64,000 bases of DNA, from assembly GCA_028066355.1 (NCBI GenBank), contig JALCBP010000006.1:1-64000 (forward strand), in the 5' to 3' direction. Shown here one piece after another: positions 28,256-35,939 of this stretch; the stretch's first letter is position 1; the number at the start of each line of letters is the position of its first letter. Under the pieces are notes generated by a model, which had not been told where the DNA came from, ran no database searches, and saw only the letters and a program-made list of their open reading frames with translations. The translations under genes and the position numbers were made by a program. The stretch comes from UBA1268 sp002694955. Its GTDB lineage: Bacteria > Planctomycetota > Planctomycetia > Pirellulales > UBA1268.

Positions 28256-29137
28256 TTACAGTGAACTTTTCTGAGGCGCACTCTCCGCCGCAGAAACATC
28301 ATCATCCATTGAGCCACGAACTGCATGAATTTGCAACACCCGTTCAAGTACCGAACGAAATTTGGACAGCGGCACCATATTAGGACCATCACTTGGACTG
28401 GAATCAGGATTTGGATGCGTTTCAAAGAATACGCCATCCACACCTACAGCGGCTGCGGCACGCGCGAGTGGCTCAACCAATCTTCGATCACCACCAGTGG
28501 CATCGCCATGACTCGCAGGCCGCTGAACAGAATGTGTGGCATCGAACAGCACGGGAACTCCAAACGATCGCATCGTCAACAGGCCAGTGAAATCATTAAC
28601 CAGCCTCCCATACCCAAAGAATGTACCTCGCTCACACAACAGTGCATTCTTGCAACCACCAGCAGCCAATTTCGAAACCGCATGCTTCATCTCAGACGCC
28701 GCCATAAATTGGCCCTTTTTCACATTCACTGCCCGACCCGTGCCGGCCGCCGCCAAAAGCAAGTCCGTCTGCCTACAGAGAAACGCAGGGATCTGAAGCA
28801 TGTCACAGACTTCTGCAACCGCTTCAGCTTGCTCAGGCAGATGAATATCTGTTGTTACTGGTAAACCAAATGCAGTCTTCACGGATTGTAGGATTTTTAA
28901 TCCAGCCTGAAGGCCTGGGCCGCGCTTTGAAGATGCTGACGTTCGATTGGCTTTATCGAAAGAAGCCTTAAAAACTACGTTGACAGGGAGGCTTTGATTA
29001 ATCTCAACAAGAACGCGAGCGATTTCATGACACAGTTCTTCGCTTTCGATGACACAGGGCCCGGCTACCACAAAGAGTGGTTGGCCGCGACCACAGTGAT
29101 ATGTCCCAACCTGAGCACAACCTGCTTTCGCGTTCAT
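28256..29137 (-). CDS. kdsA: 3-deoxy-8-phosphooctulonate synthase, metal-dependent class
   Basis: Condenses phosphoenolpyruvate with arabinose 5-phosphate to give Kdo 8-phosphate, the first step to the Kdo of lipopolysaccharide. Start at the ATG 29137 is chosen because the family begins near MNAKAGCAQVG and residues upstream are unlike it. Motifs: VVAGPCVIESEE at about 24-35, KASFDKANRTS, KRGPGLQAGLKIL, DIHLPEQ, KKGQFMAASEM, CERGTFFGYG, DATHSVQRPA and FFETHPNPD. In metal-independent enzymes the Cys of AGPC is Asn; here Cys28 is present with the usual His/Glu/Asp partners, so it should be the metal-dependent class. First in a run with the lipoprotein, rpmE, prfA and prmC. Confidence 0.95.
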   Translation of the reverse strand: MNAKAGCAQVGTYHCGRGQPLFVVAGPCVIESEELCHEIARVLVEINQSLPVNVVFKASFDKANRTSASSKRGPGLQAGLKILQSVKTAFGLPVTTDIHLPEQAEAVAEVCDMLQIPAFLCRQTDLLLAAAGTGRAVNVKKGQFMAASEMKHAVSKLAAGGCKNALLCERGTFFGYGRLVNDFTGLLTMRSFGVPVLFDATHSVQRPASHGDATGGDRRLVEPLARAAAAVGVDGVFFETHPNPDSSPSDGPNMVPLSKFRSVLERVLQIHAVRGSMDDDVSAAESAPQKSSL

Positions 29138-29471
29138 ATGCAATCTGTTTTTTTTCTTCGAATTTGGACTTTTGTCTCCAACCAGACGGTACCTGAAACA
29201 CGTCGACGCCGCCCAGTCAAAATTTGACGCAAAAAGCAACGCAGTGAAGCTTTTTGCAAATTATTTCCATAGGTTAGAAAGGCTTGTCTCAAATTGAGAC
29301 CGTGCCTGGCTAGCTTTTTGGGAAGCACACAATCCCAACCAAGTCACCGAAAAAAAGGTAAATAGCGTGTTTTAACCCATTTTTAAACTCGCATTGAACT
29401 CCAACGAAAAAAACAAATTAGAAAACGTTGCGAAAGTTGGTTTTGGCATGCCACATGCATTCTCCTATTGA

Positions 29472-29610
29472 TGACGAGTCATTCCGAGTCTCGTCAACCA
29501 CACCTTAAAAAAGTGGGGTCTTCGACTTTTTTTGGTCGAGCGGTCGCCTTGCCCCTGACCCGCTCGATTTTGGTAGGACGCTCCTGCCGGGTCGAGACCC
29601 TGCTTTTTTT
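29472..29610 (+). ncRNA. Candidate structured RNA with three-way junction and T-run
   Basis: Several perfect or near-perfect stems follow one another. A first hairpin has arms TGACGAG (29472-29478) and CTCGTCA (29490-29496). Then comes an outer stem GGGTCTTCGAC (29516-29526) with GTCGAGACCC (29591-29600, one bulged T). It encloses two inner hairpins: TCGAGCGG (29536-29543) with CCGCTCGA (29560-29567), and GGTAGGA (29572-29578) with TCCTGCC (29582-29588). A run of seven T follows at 29604-29610, as in an intrinsic terminator. The 3' arm can also fold locally (GGGT-CGAG-ACCC), a possible alternative. No match to tmRNA, 6S, SRP or RNase P RNA that I can see. It could be an independent small RNA or a leader. 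Confidence 0.45.
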
Positions 29611-29650
29611 ACGCGCTGTGTGGCATAGAAGCCCAAAAAAAGCCTACCAC

Positions 29651-29680
29651 TTGACGCTCACTTATCGTCTGCGCTACCTT
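29651..29680 (+). promoter_or_regulatory. Possible sigma-70 promoter of tRNA-Thr
   Basis: TTGACG at 29651-29656 and TACCTT at 29675-29680 with an 18-base spacer, about 40 bases before the tRNA. The -35 is good and the -10 is weak. Confidence 0.35.
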
Positions 29681-29721
29681 AAAGGACTCGGCGGTACGGC
29701 GTTTCCCTGCCGGATGCCCCC

Positions 29722-29795
29722 GCCAGCGTAGCTTCAATTGGCAGAGCACCGCATTCGTAATGCGGGGGTTGTGGGTTCGATTCCCATCGCTGGCT
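29722..29795 (+). tRNA. tRNA-Thr (anticodon CGT)
   Basis: Cloverleaf visible: acceptor GCCAGCG (29722-29728) pairs perfectly with CGCTGGC (29788-29794). The anticodon arm is CCGCA-TTCGTAA-TGCGG with anticodon CGT, which reads ACG (Thr). The T arm contains GGTTCGATTCCC. The D arm GCTT...GAGC has one G-T pair. CCA is not encoded. G1-C72 and C2-G71 are as expected for threonine. Confidence 0.93.
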
Positions 29796-29815
29796 CTCTA
29801 CAATATTAGCCACGG

Positions 29816-29840
29816 TCGCCTTCGGCGATTTCTTCCTTTA
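29816..29840 (+). terminator. Weak terminator-like hairpin after tRNA-Thr
   Basis: TCGCC (29816-29820), a 3-base loop, then GGCGA (29824-29828), followed by the T-rich TTTCTTCCTTT. Short stem, so only a modest candidate. Confidence 0.35.
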
Positions 29841-29887
29841 TGCTATAGCCCGTCTCGTCCTGCAGTCACAAAGGCATTTAACACACT

Positions 29888-31252
29888 ATGCAAAGTTCTG
29901 TTACTCCAAGTCCAACTACTATCGACGTACGCGAACTCATTATCGGCAGCGGTCCATTTGGCCCCAACGAAGTTCGGGCGATTGCTGACTCACTTGGAAC
30001 CAACACGGATACCCACCGAGAACTAAGGCTAACTGTCCAGGAACTTCAACAGGTCAGCGACCTGAGCCCAGCAGCGTCCGTTCGCCTTGGCGTCGCCCTA
30101 TACCTACTCGGGCGGAGTAGTGAAGCCGTCGTATCACTTAAATCTGGTGATGGTTCAGCGCTTGCCCTATTTGCACTCGGCCTAGCTCAAGCTGCTCTTG
30201 CTGCAGCCGACGATGCGTGTGCTTCTTTTGATGCGGCCCGAACAGCAGGATATCCCGCCGGCGCATGCCTCGCCGCGCAAGCGAATACGCTGCGTGCGGC
30301 GAACAGACTTGAGGAGGCTGTTGCCGTATTGAGCAACGCCACCGATGAAGAAAAGTCATCGGCTGAATACCTCGCCGCGCAGGGGGCTATTGCGGTCGAG
30401 CGTGGTGATTCTGTCGCAGACACACTCAATATACTTGAGAAGGCGGTCGAAAGTGACAGTGGCCAACCACTTGCTTTGTTCTGCCTTGGCGTACTCCACG
30501 ACAGAATCGGTAATGACGATGAAGCAATAGACTGTTACCAACGTTCGCTGCTCAGATATCCTGCAACGGTCGGGGCACTCATGAACCTCGGTCTTCTCTA
30601 CGAGGATCGTGATGACTTTTCTCAGGCTCAGCAGTGTTACCGAAGAATTCTCGATGGCCTCCCGATTGATGCACCGGGTCGAGAAGAAGCTATTTCCCGT
30701 GCAAAGCTTTTCCTCAAGGATTCTGCGGCATCTGGTGATCGACAACTCGATGAGCAGGAGCAGCGACAGCGTGACCGACTCGAGCAGGTACTCGCACTCC
30801 CAGTAAGTGACTTTGAGCTTTCAGTTCGGAGCCGCAATTGCTTGGCAAAAATGGGCATCCAAACATTGGGCGACCTCACGCAGACTAGTGAAGCGGATGT
30901 ACTAGCCAGCAAGAACTTCGGTGAAACTAGCCTTGTTGAAATCAAAGACATTCTTGCGTCAAAGGGACTCCTGCTCGGTCAGTTTGCAACACCATCAATG
31001 GCTGCAGAATCCTCACCGAACTTCGATGAACCTGTTGGCGAACAAACTGAAATTCATGGACTGCCAGTCACGGAACTCAACCTTTCCGTTCGCGCGAGAA
31101 AATGCACCACCAAGCTTGGCATCATGACCATTGGTGAGTTAGTTCGTAGAACGGCAGAGGATCTTATGGAATGCAAAAACTTTGGAGTAACGAGCCTCAA
31201 CGAAGTTCGTGAGAGACTTGGCGAACGAGGACTAAAGCTTCGGGGCGAGTAG
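29888..31252 (+). CDS. TPR protein with two RNA polymerase alpha-CTD-like domains
   Basis: 454 residues. The first about 285 residues are helical repeats of TPR type (EEAVAVLSNATDEEKSSAEY, LALFCLGVLHDRIGNDDEAI, VGALMNLGLLYEDRDDFSQA). Then two copies of a domain like the C-terminal domain of RNA polymerase alpha: VSDFELSVRSRNCLAKMGIQ with TLGDLTQTSEADVLASKNFG (about 310-370), and VTELNLSVRARKCTTKLGIM with TIGELVRRTAEDLMECKNFG (about 390-452). In alpha, this helix-hairpin-helix domain binds DNA UP elements and activators, and ELSxRxxNxL is the recognisable part. No alpha N-terminal assembly domain is present, so this is not rpoA. It may bring TPR partners to DNA or polymerase; that is inference. 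Confidence 0.88.
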   Translation: MQSSVTPSPTTIDVRELIIGSGPFGPNEVRAIADSLGTNTDTHRELRLTVQELQQVSDLSPAASVRLGVALYLLGRSSEAVVSLKSGDGSALALFALGLAQAALAAADDACASFDAARTAGYPAGACLAAQANTLRAANRLEEAVAVLSNATDEEKSSAEYLAAQGAIAVERGDSVADTLNILEKAVESDSGQPLALFCLGVLHDRIGNDDEAIDCYQRSLLRYPATVGALMNLGLLYEDRDDFSQAQQCYRRILDGLPIDAPGREEAISRAKLFLKDSAASGDRQLDEQEQRQRDRLEQVLALPVSDFELSVRSRNCLAKMGIQTLGDLTQTSEADVLASKNFGETSLVEIKDILASKGLLLGQFATPSMAAESSPNFDEPVGEQTEIHGLPVTELNLSVRARKCTTKLGIMTIGELVRRTAEDLMECKNFGVTSLNEVRERLGERGLKLRGE

Positions 31253-31255
31253 CAT

Positions 31256-31292
31256 CCGCCAGCAGGAACAGCGCCCGCCAGCAGGAACGGCG
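31256..31292 (+). repeat. Two-copy tandem repeat, 19-base period
   Basis: CCGCCAGCAGGAACAGCG at 31256-31273 and CCGCCAGCAGGAACGGCG at 31275-31292 differ at one base. It begins three bases after the stop of the TPR/alpha-CTD gene. Confidence 0.85.
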
Positions 31293-31316
31293 TATCTACC
31301 AGTATTCTGCACACCA

Positions 31317-31336
31317 TCATGCAATAAATTGCATGA
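31317..31336 (+). promoter_or_regulatory. 20-base inverted repeat, operator-like
   Basis: Arms TCATGCAA (31317-31324) and TTGCATGA (31329-31336) are perfectly complementary with TAAA between them. The AT-rich symmetrical form is typical of a dimeric regulator site, though a leader hairpin is possible. Confidence 0.45.
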
Positions 31337-31371
31337 AACGCTTGAAAAATAGCAACTCATGGGGGATTTCG

Positions 31372-31394
31372 CTCAAATTTGCCTAAAATTTGAG
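31372..31394 (+). promoter_or_regulatory. Inverted repeat with 9-base arms before the DUF4912 gene
   Basis: CTCAAATTT (31372-31380) and AAATTTGAG (31386-31394) are perfect complements around a five-base centre, followed by the T-rich TCGTTTCTTTAG. It could be an operator for the gene at 31499 or a terminator for the gene ending at 31252. Confidence 0.45.
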
Positions 31395-31498
31395 TCGTTT
31401 CTTTAGTTTCGATACCGTGGAGTCATCGGTGCGCCCAATGTGCAAAGGACGTTGACGCTCTCCAAAACCACACTTAATCGGGGTTTCTGAGGAATCAC

Positions 31499-32743
31499 AT
31501 GACAGTTGCAAGCCTTAAACAGATGCGGGTTCGTGAACTTGCGCGAATGGCGAAACAATCCAAGATTCGTGGTTGGCACGCCATGCGAAAAGACCAACTG
31601 GTTAACGAACTTGTGCGACGAGCCACAGCAGCCAAGTCAATTCGTGACACCAATGCTGATCAAGACAGCCACAAAGAGACCTGGGAAGAGGGCTCAACAG
31701 GTGAAACGAAAAGAAATCCGTCTAAAAAAGACGGTCGAAAATCCAAGTCTAATAGATCAACTGACATCAAGTTGAAGATCGATAGTTCGAAAACGGATAA
31801 AAAAAGGAGTCAAAAGAAAAAACAAGCAACTGTGCAGCGTGAAAGTACGGTAAAGCTGATCAAGGAAGCACAGGCACAACGGTCGCGTGTGAAAAGCCTT
31901 GTCACTCAACCTGAGCCGAGCCAGAAAGGAAACGCCGTACGTAACCGTGCCGTCCTTATGGCCCGTGGCCCGCATTGGCTCCATGCGTTCTGGGAAATCA
32001 CAAGTGATAGCGTCCTCCGCGTTAAAGCCGCAATGGGGACCAAGTGGCACACAGCAGTTCCCGTACTTCGGGTGCTTGAAGTTTTTGGCGACAAAGGTGA
32101 GACACCTTCGGAACGTATTTTTCGTGAAATCCAAATACATGGTGGCGTTAAGAACTGGTTTATCGACATGCGCAAGCCTATGCCTTGTCGAGTGGAGGTT
32201 GGCTACAAGACTCGTTGCGGGAAATTCTACAAGCTATGCCGCAGCAACAGGATCGCTGCAGCACCGGTCTGCCGCGCTGATTCGCTCGACATACACTGGA
32301 AAGACATTGAATCGGACTCTTCCAGGATTTTTTCGCTTAGTGGTGGCTACACGGATGATACTGACTCCGAAGAGGTGCGGAAGCTCTTTCAAGAACGTTT
32401 GCGGCAGCCATTAGGACCGCCGGAAATAAACAATATGAAACACAATGAGGCAAATACTTACAGCGAGAAAAAGGGATTCCCGATGGAAGTTGACGCGGAA
32501 CTGGTTATTTTTGGAACCACTGAGAAAGGCAGCTATCTATCCATTAAGGGTGAGCCAATCGACATAGCCAGTGATGGAAGTTTCCGCATACGCCTGCAGA
32601 TGCCAAACAGACGTCAAGTCATTCCCATTTATGGCCAATCAGCTTCTGGACTCGAACAGCAAACTGTTGTGCTCGCCGTTGAGAGAAATACCAGAATGAT
32701 GGAGCCTGCCCCAATAGGTGAAACGGCCAGCAACGAACTCTAA
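31499..32743 (+). CDS. Rho N-terminal-like/SAP domain with DUF4912
   Basis: 414 residues. Residues 1-40 (LKQMRVRELARMAKQSKIRG, MRKDQLVNELVR) form the helix-extended-helix found at the start of Rho and in SAP proteins, which binds nucleic acid. Residues 45-130 are strongly basic and low-complexity (KRNPSKKDGRKSKSNR, KKRSQKKKQ). The DUF4912 domain follows from about 150, with RGPHWLHAFWEIT, HGGVKNWFIDM and VEVGYKTRCGKFYKLCRSN. The C-terminal part (about 330-400) has PMEVDAELVIFGTTEKGSYL and DGSFRIRLQMPNRRQVIPI. In other bacteria DUF4912 occurs in similarly arranged proteins of unknown role. It may bind DNA or RNA; not demonstrated. Confidence 0.87.
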   Translation: MTVASLKQMRVRELARMAKQSKIRGWHAMRKDQLVNELVRRATAAKSIRDTNADQDSHKETWEEGSTGETKRNPSKKDGRKSKSNRSTDIKLKIDSSKTDKKRSQKKKQATVQRESTVKLIKEAQAQRSRVKSLVTQPEPSQKGNAVRNRAVLMARGPHWLHAFWEITSDSVLRVKAAMGTKWHTAVPVLRVLEVFGDKGETPSERIFREIQIHGGVKNWFIDMRKPMPCRVEVGYKTRCGKFYKLCRSNRIAAAPVCRADSLDIHWKDIESDSSRIFSLSGGYTDDTDSEEVRKLFQERLRQPLGPPEINNMKHNEANTYSEKKGFPMEVDAELVIFGTTEKGSYLSIKGEPIDIASDGSFRIRLQMPNRRQVIPIYGQSASGLEQQTVVLAVERNTRMMEPAPIGETASNEL

Positions 32744-33104
32744 ATCACTTTTTTGGCGATACGCACCTCTAAAATCGATGCGCTTCTATTCATTGAAACT
32801 GATGTGGGTATCATAGAAATAGTGGAAGAATGCGAGATGTCGCTCAACGAGAGTGTGGGGCGGTAAGTTTTCTGCCATGCCCGTGTTGTGTCGAACCATG
32901 CCGGTGAGCTCTTAATGAGGCTCGTCGGGTGCCAAACATAGCTCCGGTCGTTTGCGATGCCGAGACGAAAATTTTTCTCGTGTTCGGATGCCAACCCCGG
33001 GTTGCTGAGGCACCCTCCTTTTAATTTGGCGAGCTCTCCGCATTCCGCGACACCACGACATCGCGGTGGTTTGCTTATCGCCCCATGCCCTCATCGGCAA
33101 AAGT
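32744..33104. other. Gene-free stretch with a terminator-like hairpin
   Basis: No convincing gene in 361 bases. Near 32996-33030 the bases GGGTTGC-TGAG-GCACCC can form a six-pair stem with one bulge, followed by TCCTTTTAATTT. This would suit an exit signal for transcription from the left. An 84-codon minus-strand frame (32740-32994) and its plus-strand counterpart both have unlikely composition. Confidence 0.4.
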
Positions 33105-33356
33105 CTATCCTTCTTTGTCGGATGTCTTGTCTGGTCGTTCAAGGATGGTGATACCTGCGGTGACTGTTGTCGTCACCAGTGAACAGGCCCACCCTACGCC
33201 CAGACCAATAGCGACACGAACACAGAAACGACCGCCTGCATGATCGCCCATCCCTTCCAGCAAGCCAGCGAGGCCAAGTACGAGAACTATCACAACTGGG
33301 AGAAATAGCCCTAGTAGAACAGACCATGTAAGAACGCGATGCAAAATGGAGAACAT
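33105..33356 (-). CDS. Small two-span membrane protein
   Basis: 83 residues with two membrane helices: WSVLLGLFLPVVIVLVLGLA and VAIGLGVGWACSLVTTTVTA, separated by EGMGDHAGGR. A short charged tail ends SDKEG. The hydrophobic pattern and absence of overlap with another gene make it likely real. No family recognised. Confidence 0.65.
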   Translation of the reverse strand: MFSILHRVLTWSVLLGLFLPVVIVLVLGLAGLLEGMGDHAGGRFCVRVAIGLGVGWACSLVTTTVTAGITILERPDKTSDKEG

Positions 33357-33510
33357 GAATTGGCAAATCCTTGCGGCTTTACGCGACTCGATTGCTTAGA
33401 TGGAACAAGTGATGAATTTTTCTACGCAGACCGATCTATAAAGATAAATAACCGCTCGGCCAGGAACGAGTATCTCTATAATATTGAAATTCTCTTCGTA
33501 TATTGAGATA

Positions 33511-35910
33511 ATGATTCACTTTTTTCGAACGTCAACCTGCGAAAGTCCAGCCCGAAGAGCTGGAACCTATTTCCCTTGTTTTTGCACGGTTTTGCTAGCC
33601 TACTGCATTTCATCTATTCCCTCTTATGCTGACCGCGTAACCCTTGATGATGGCCGCATTCTTAGTGGCACAATCGCTCTACTTCCAGGGGTAAGTGTTG
33701 ACCCCGAGGCAGAGGACGGATCCGGGTCTACCGTCGTAATGTGCGACAATGGCTTAACTCGAACATTTGTTTCAAAGAAGCGGGTTATCGGAGCAGCTGA
33801 AGAGGACGCCGGTCAGGCGTTCGAGAAAATAAGAATTTCCCAGCGAGTACCAGATAGTGGCCGGCGTGTGTCGAGCATCGGAAATATCATTGCCACCACT
33901 CCATTTGACGAGTTCGGCAGACGCGTTATCACGCTCTCAACACCGGGAGGCCGTTTAGACCTCGTACAAGGGATCACTTCGATAACACCCGAGTGGACTG
34001 CAGTCGAAGGACTGATCACAGAACACTCGCTACGTCTTGACATGCGACTTGCCACATCCTCAGTTCCCCGCGAGACGCTCAGCCAGATTATCAAAAAGCA
34101 ACTGGATAGTGACGATCTCGATGAGCGGCTCCAATTTGTTCGCCTTCTCATTCAAGGGGCTCAATACAAGGAAGCAAAACTTGAACTGCAGAGCGTGTTA
34201 AAAGATTTTCCCTCTCTCAAAAGCCTTCAGGAACAACAAAAGAACATCTCGAACCTTGCAGCAAACCAAGTGCTTGCAGAGATACTTTTACGAAAAAACT
34301 CGGGGCAAGACCGCCTCGTAATTAGCCTGTTGGAAAATTTTTCTGCGGAGGATGGAGACGGTGAATTACTTCAAGCTGTCAAAGAACTCCGCGATGATTA
34401 TCGTGCAGAATTGAAACGGGCCAGAACTCAAGTCCAGGAAATTAAAGCACTGGCTGACCAATTGCCTGATGCTCGTGACAAGAACCTGGTTGGTACCATC
34501 GTGGAGGAGATCTCGACGGAACTTACATTCGAAAGCCTTAAGCGACTGTCGGTATTCGAACGCGTTGGCTCAAACGGCCAGTTACCACCAGAACAAGCAC
34601 TTTCATTAGCTCTTACCGGTTGGCTTGGTGGTGAAAATGCGTCACAGATAAACCTCAAGCTAGCCATTTCTATGGCGAATGTCCGTAATCTTTTGAGTCG
34701 GTATCTTCTTTCAAAGGAACCCAAAGAGCGGCAAGAGATTCGCCAACGACTCGACACCGAGGAAGCGTTTGACGCAAAAACGATTGCAGCCCTAGCGTCA
34801 CATATGGTGCCTCCAGCCGCTCCTGCTGGCAGTAGCGTCGATGGATTTTTTGAGCTCGAGGCTTGCCTCCCATTCCCAGAAGGCCAAAACAAAGCGACTG
34901 CCCGTTATTTCGTGCAATTGCCTCCGGAATATGACGCGCGTCGAAGATACCCGACCATCATGACATTACATGGTGCAGGAACCACACCACTGCAACAGAT
35001 CGACTGGTGGGCGGGAACAAAAACCAAAAATGGAAGACGTGACGGGCAGGGCGGCAGGCACGGAGTAATCGTGATCTCGCCAGCATGGAGTGAAAAAACA
35101 CAGCTTGAATATCGATATTCTGCAAAGGAACATTCATTGATTCTAGCAGTGCTGCGTGACGCTTCTCGTCAATTTTCAATCGATTCAAACCGAGTATTTC
35201 TATCAGGGCATTCCATCGGTGGGGATGCAGCATGGGACATCGGACTATCACATCCAGATCTCTGGGCAGGAATTATTGTTTTATCAGGTAAAGCTGGCCG
35301 GTTTGTTCACCACTACCACCCAAACGCACAAACGCTTCCTTTTTATATTGTCTGCGGTGGACTTGACCACACGACATTTACCGCCAATGAAATGGATCTT
35401 GATCGGTATTTAAAGAAAGGGTTCGACCTAACGTATGTAGAGTATCGGGGACGGGGGCACGAGCATTTCTCTGATGAACTGATAAATATATTTGATTGGA
35501 CAACTCGTAAAATCCGATCAAGCTCTCCAAAAGAAATTGATGCTGTGAGCATGAGGCCATGGGACCGGTTTTTCTGGTGGATTGAAATGAATTCACCGCC
35601 CCAGCAAACAATGGTACTGCCTGAGAATTGGCCGCCTGCTCGCTTTGGTCAGCCCTTCTCGCTCTCAGCCAAAGCCGGCACAAGCAACAAAATTAATGCC
35701 CGCTGTGGTGCTGACCAAGTACGAATCTGGTTATCACCAGAAATAATCGACTTTCAACGGCCGCTTACGATTTACTTGGGTAGTCGTCGCTTACATCAAG
35801 GTGAGATCACACCTGATGTCGATGTGCTCTTGGAAGATCTTCGTACCCGGTGTGACTACCAACACCCGTTTTGGGCTGTCATCACAAAACCCAGCGTGGC
35901 TGAGAATTGA
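33511..35910 (+). CDS. Secreted alpha/beta-hydrolase (esterase) with helical N-terminal part
   Basis: About 799 residues from the ATG at 33511; a TTG at 33484 is also in frame. A signal sequence (FPCFCTVLLAYCISSIPSYA) precedes a beta-rich start, DRVTLDDGRILSGTIALLPG, then a long helical region (about 190-410). The hydrolase domain spans about 440-690: YPTIMTLHGAG, GVIVISPAWSE, nucleophile Ser in LSGHSIGGDAAW, then PFYIVCGGLDHTT with the acid and YRGRGHEHFSDE with the His. It resembles feruloyl or PHB-depolymerase type esterases. A C-terminal domain (about 690-800) contains LTIYLGSRRLHQGEI. Extracellular polymer breakdown is plausible given the sulfatases; the substrate is unknown. Confidence 0.85.
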   Translation: MIHFFRTSTCESPARRAGTYFPCFCTVLLAYCISSIPSYADRVTLDDGRILSGTIALLPGVSVDPEAEDGSGSTVVMCDNGLTRTFVSKKRVIGAAEEDAGQAFEKIRISQRVPDSGRRVSSIGNIIATTPFDEFGRRVITLSTPGGRLDLVQGITSITPEWTAVEGLITEHSLRLDMRLATSSVPRETLSQIIKKQLDSDDLDERLQFVRLLIQGAQYKEAKLELQSVLKDFPSLKSLQEQQKNISNLAANQVLAEILLRKNSGQDRLVISLLENFSAEDGDGELLQAVKELRDDYRAELKRARTQVQEIKALADQLPDARDKNLVGTIVEEISTELTFESLKRLSVFERVGSNGQLPPEQALSLALTGWLGGENASQINLKLAISMANVRNLLSRYLLSKEPKERQEIRQRLDTEEAFDAKTIAALASHMVPPAAPAGSSVDGFFELEACLPFPEGQNKATARYFVQLPPEYDARRRYPTIMTLHGAGTTPLQQIDWWAGTKTKNGRRDGQGGRHGVIVISPAWSEKTQLEYRYSAKEHSLILAVLRDASRQFSIDSNRVFLSGHSIGGDAAWDIGLSHPDLWAGIIVLSGKAGRFVHHYHPNAQTLPFYIVCGGLDHTTFTANEMDLDRYLKKGFDLTYVEYRGRGHEHFSDELINIFDWTTRKIRSSSPKEIDAVSMRPWDRFFWWIEMNSPPQQTMVLPENWPPARFGQPFSLSAKAGTSNKINARCGADQVRIWLSPEIIDFQRPLTIYLGSRRLHQGEITPDVDVLLEDLRTRCDYQHPFWAVITKPSVAEN

Positions 35911-35939
35911 CTGGCCTGCATTTTTGTTACATTCCAAAA

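Larger units (their letters stand above)
29138..29721. other. Long non-coding stretch between kdsA and tRNA-Thr
   Basis: More than 580 bases without a convincing gene. The kdsA side should hold its promoter. The right side carries a run of hairpins (listed separately) and a promoter-like pair before the tRNA. Small frames here, such as 29468-29731, are broken by hairpin and T-run sequence and do not look coding. Confidence 0.5.

Noticed and set aside
29468..29731. 87-codon plus-strand frame before tRNA-Thr
   Set aside because: Runs across several hairpins and the T-run and enters the tRNA; better explained as non-coding.
30138..30429. Minus-strand frames inside the TPR/alpha-CTD gene
   Set aside because: Mirror frames of an alanine-rich coding sequence.
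32740..32994. 84-codon minus-strand frame, and a broken plus-strand frame in the same place
   Set aside because: Neither has protein-like composition or a motif. A decayed gene cannot be excluded but there is no positive evidence.
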